Source of the DNA: Chiridota heheva
Taxonomy: Eukaryota > Echinodermata > Holothuroidea > Apodida > Chiridotidae
DNA length: 64,000 nt
Reading direction: 5' to 3'
Assembly (NCBI GenBank): GCA_020152595.1
Contig: JAIGNY010000703.1
Coordinates: forward strand, 1,495,001 to 1,559,000
The notes below the pieces were generated by a model, which made no database searches, had not been told where the DNA came from, and worked only from the letters and a program-made list of their open reading frames with translations. Shown here piece by piece: positions 63,797 through 64,000 of this stretch. Positions within the stretch are counted from its first letter, which is position 1; each line of letters begins with the position of its first letter. A program made the position numbers and the translations under genes.

Positions 63797-64000
63797 GTAG
63801 TGAGTGTTTATGAAGGGCGTTTGTATCAATTTATGCAAAGTGGTTGCTACCTGTCCATCTACCCGGTGAGTGTTTATGAAGGGTCCATCTACCCTTCATA
63901 ACCTTCATGAGTGTTTATGAAGGGCATTTGTATTAATTTACTCAAAGTGGTTGCTACCTGTCCATCTACCCGGTCAGTGTTTATGAAGGGCATTTGTATC
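63797..64000. repeat. Tandem repeat of about 110 bp with hairpin, right edge
   Basis: GTGAGTGTTTATGAAGGGCG, ATTTGTATYAATTTAYGCAA-like and TGCTACCTGTCCATCTACCC phrases recur. Between two units TTATGAAGGGT (63874-63884) and ACCCTTCATAA (63891-63901) form a perfect 11-bp stem with a 6-base loop. The array runs out of the window. Confidence 0.88.

Larger units (their letters stand above)
58645..64000 (+). other. Plexin intron 5, 5' part
   Basis: GTAAGT opens the intron and no further plexin exon was found before the window ends. It contains a dispersed repeat at 61884-62182 and a tandem repeat from 63797 to the edge. The rest (58645-61880 and 62190-63790) shows only AT-rich sequence and low-complexity C/T runs near 60260-60370. 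Confidence 0.75.

Overview
This is an AT-rich, intron-rich, repeat-laden piece of an animal nuclear genome. It shows no operons, no Shine-Dalgarno-led gene strings and no closely packed ORFs. The one protein-coding gene I can support is the 5' part of a plexin, a semaphorin receptor, on the + strand. It resembles plexin-B more than plexin-A. Five coding exons (19241-20467, 20876-21070, 22685-22813, 57196-57296, 58509-58644) join in frame into 596 codons: signal peptide, complete Sema domain and first PSI domain. The remaining ectodomain, the transmembrane segment and the cytoplasmic GAP region must lie beyond position 64000. The initiator exon starts at a splice acceptor (19234/19235), so at least one 5' UTR exon and the promoter lie upstream. 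Several traits together suggest a marine invertebrate, perhaps an echinoderm or other invertebrate deuterostome: one plexin-B with long introns, tRNA-derived SINEs, many TTAA-flanked palindromic elements, abundant minisatellites and a non-LTR retrotransposon C-terminus. That assignment is inference.

Layout. 1-19234 is non-coding and contains a series of minisatellites (19, 26, 24, 36, 19 and 18/16 bp units), a 340-bp foldback sequence rich in GCTTGCGCAAGC, MITE-like elements, a SINE copy, a 5'-truncated and frameshifted LINE remnant, and two arrays of longer units (about 150 and 300 bp). 19235-22813 holds exons 1-3; intron 2 is dominated by an almost pure purine minisatellite of about 950 bp. 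22814-57195 is intron 3, about 34.4 kb. It holds most of the window's transposon debris, three more minisatellites (19, 21 and 12 bp units) and several small duplications. 57196-58644 holds exons 4-5, which encode the PSI domain. 58645-64000 is the start of intron 5 and ends inside another tandem repeat.

The most unusual points are these. (1) About 75 bp copying the exon 3/intron 3 boundary of the plexin gene sits at 16907-16982, upstream of the first coding exon. (2) At least four families of short palindromic elements share TTAA-AGGA ends. In one place three of them lie end to end (50206-51607), with a single TTAA at each inner junction. (3) The 18-to-16-bp array at 16136-16780 changes its unit in an ordered, directional way. 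(4) A small element with inverted ends encodes an acidic peptide that may be the N-terminal remnant of a transposase. I found no convincing novel gene system. The long ORFs inside the minisatellites are best read as repeat artefacts.
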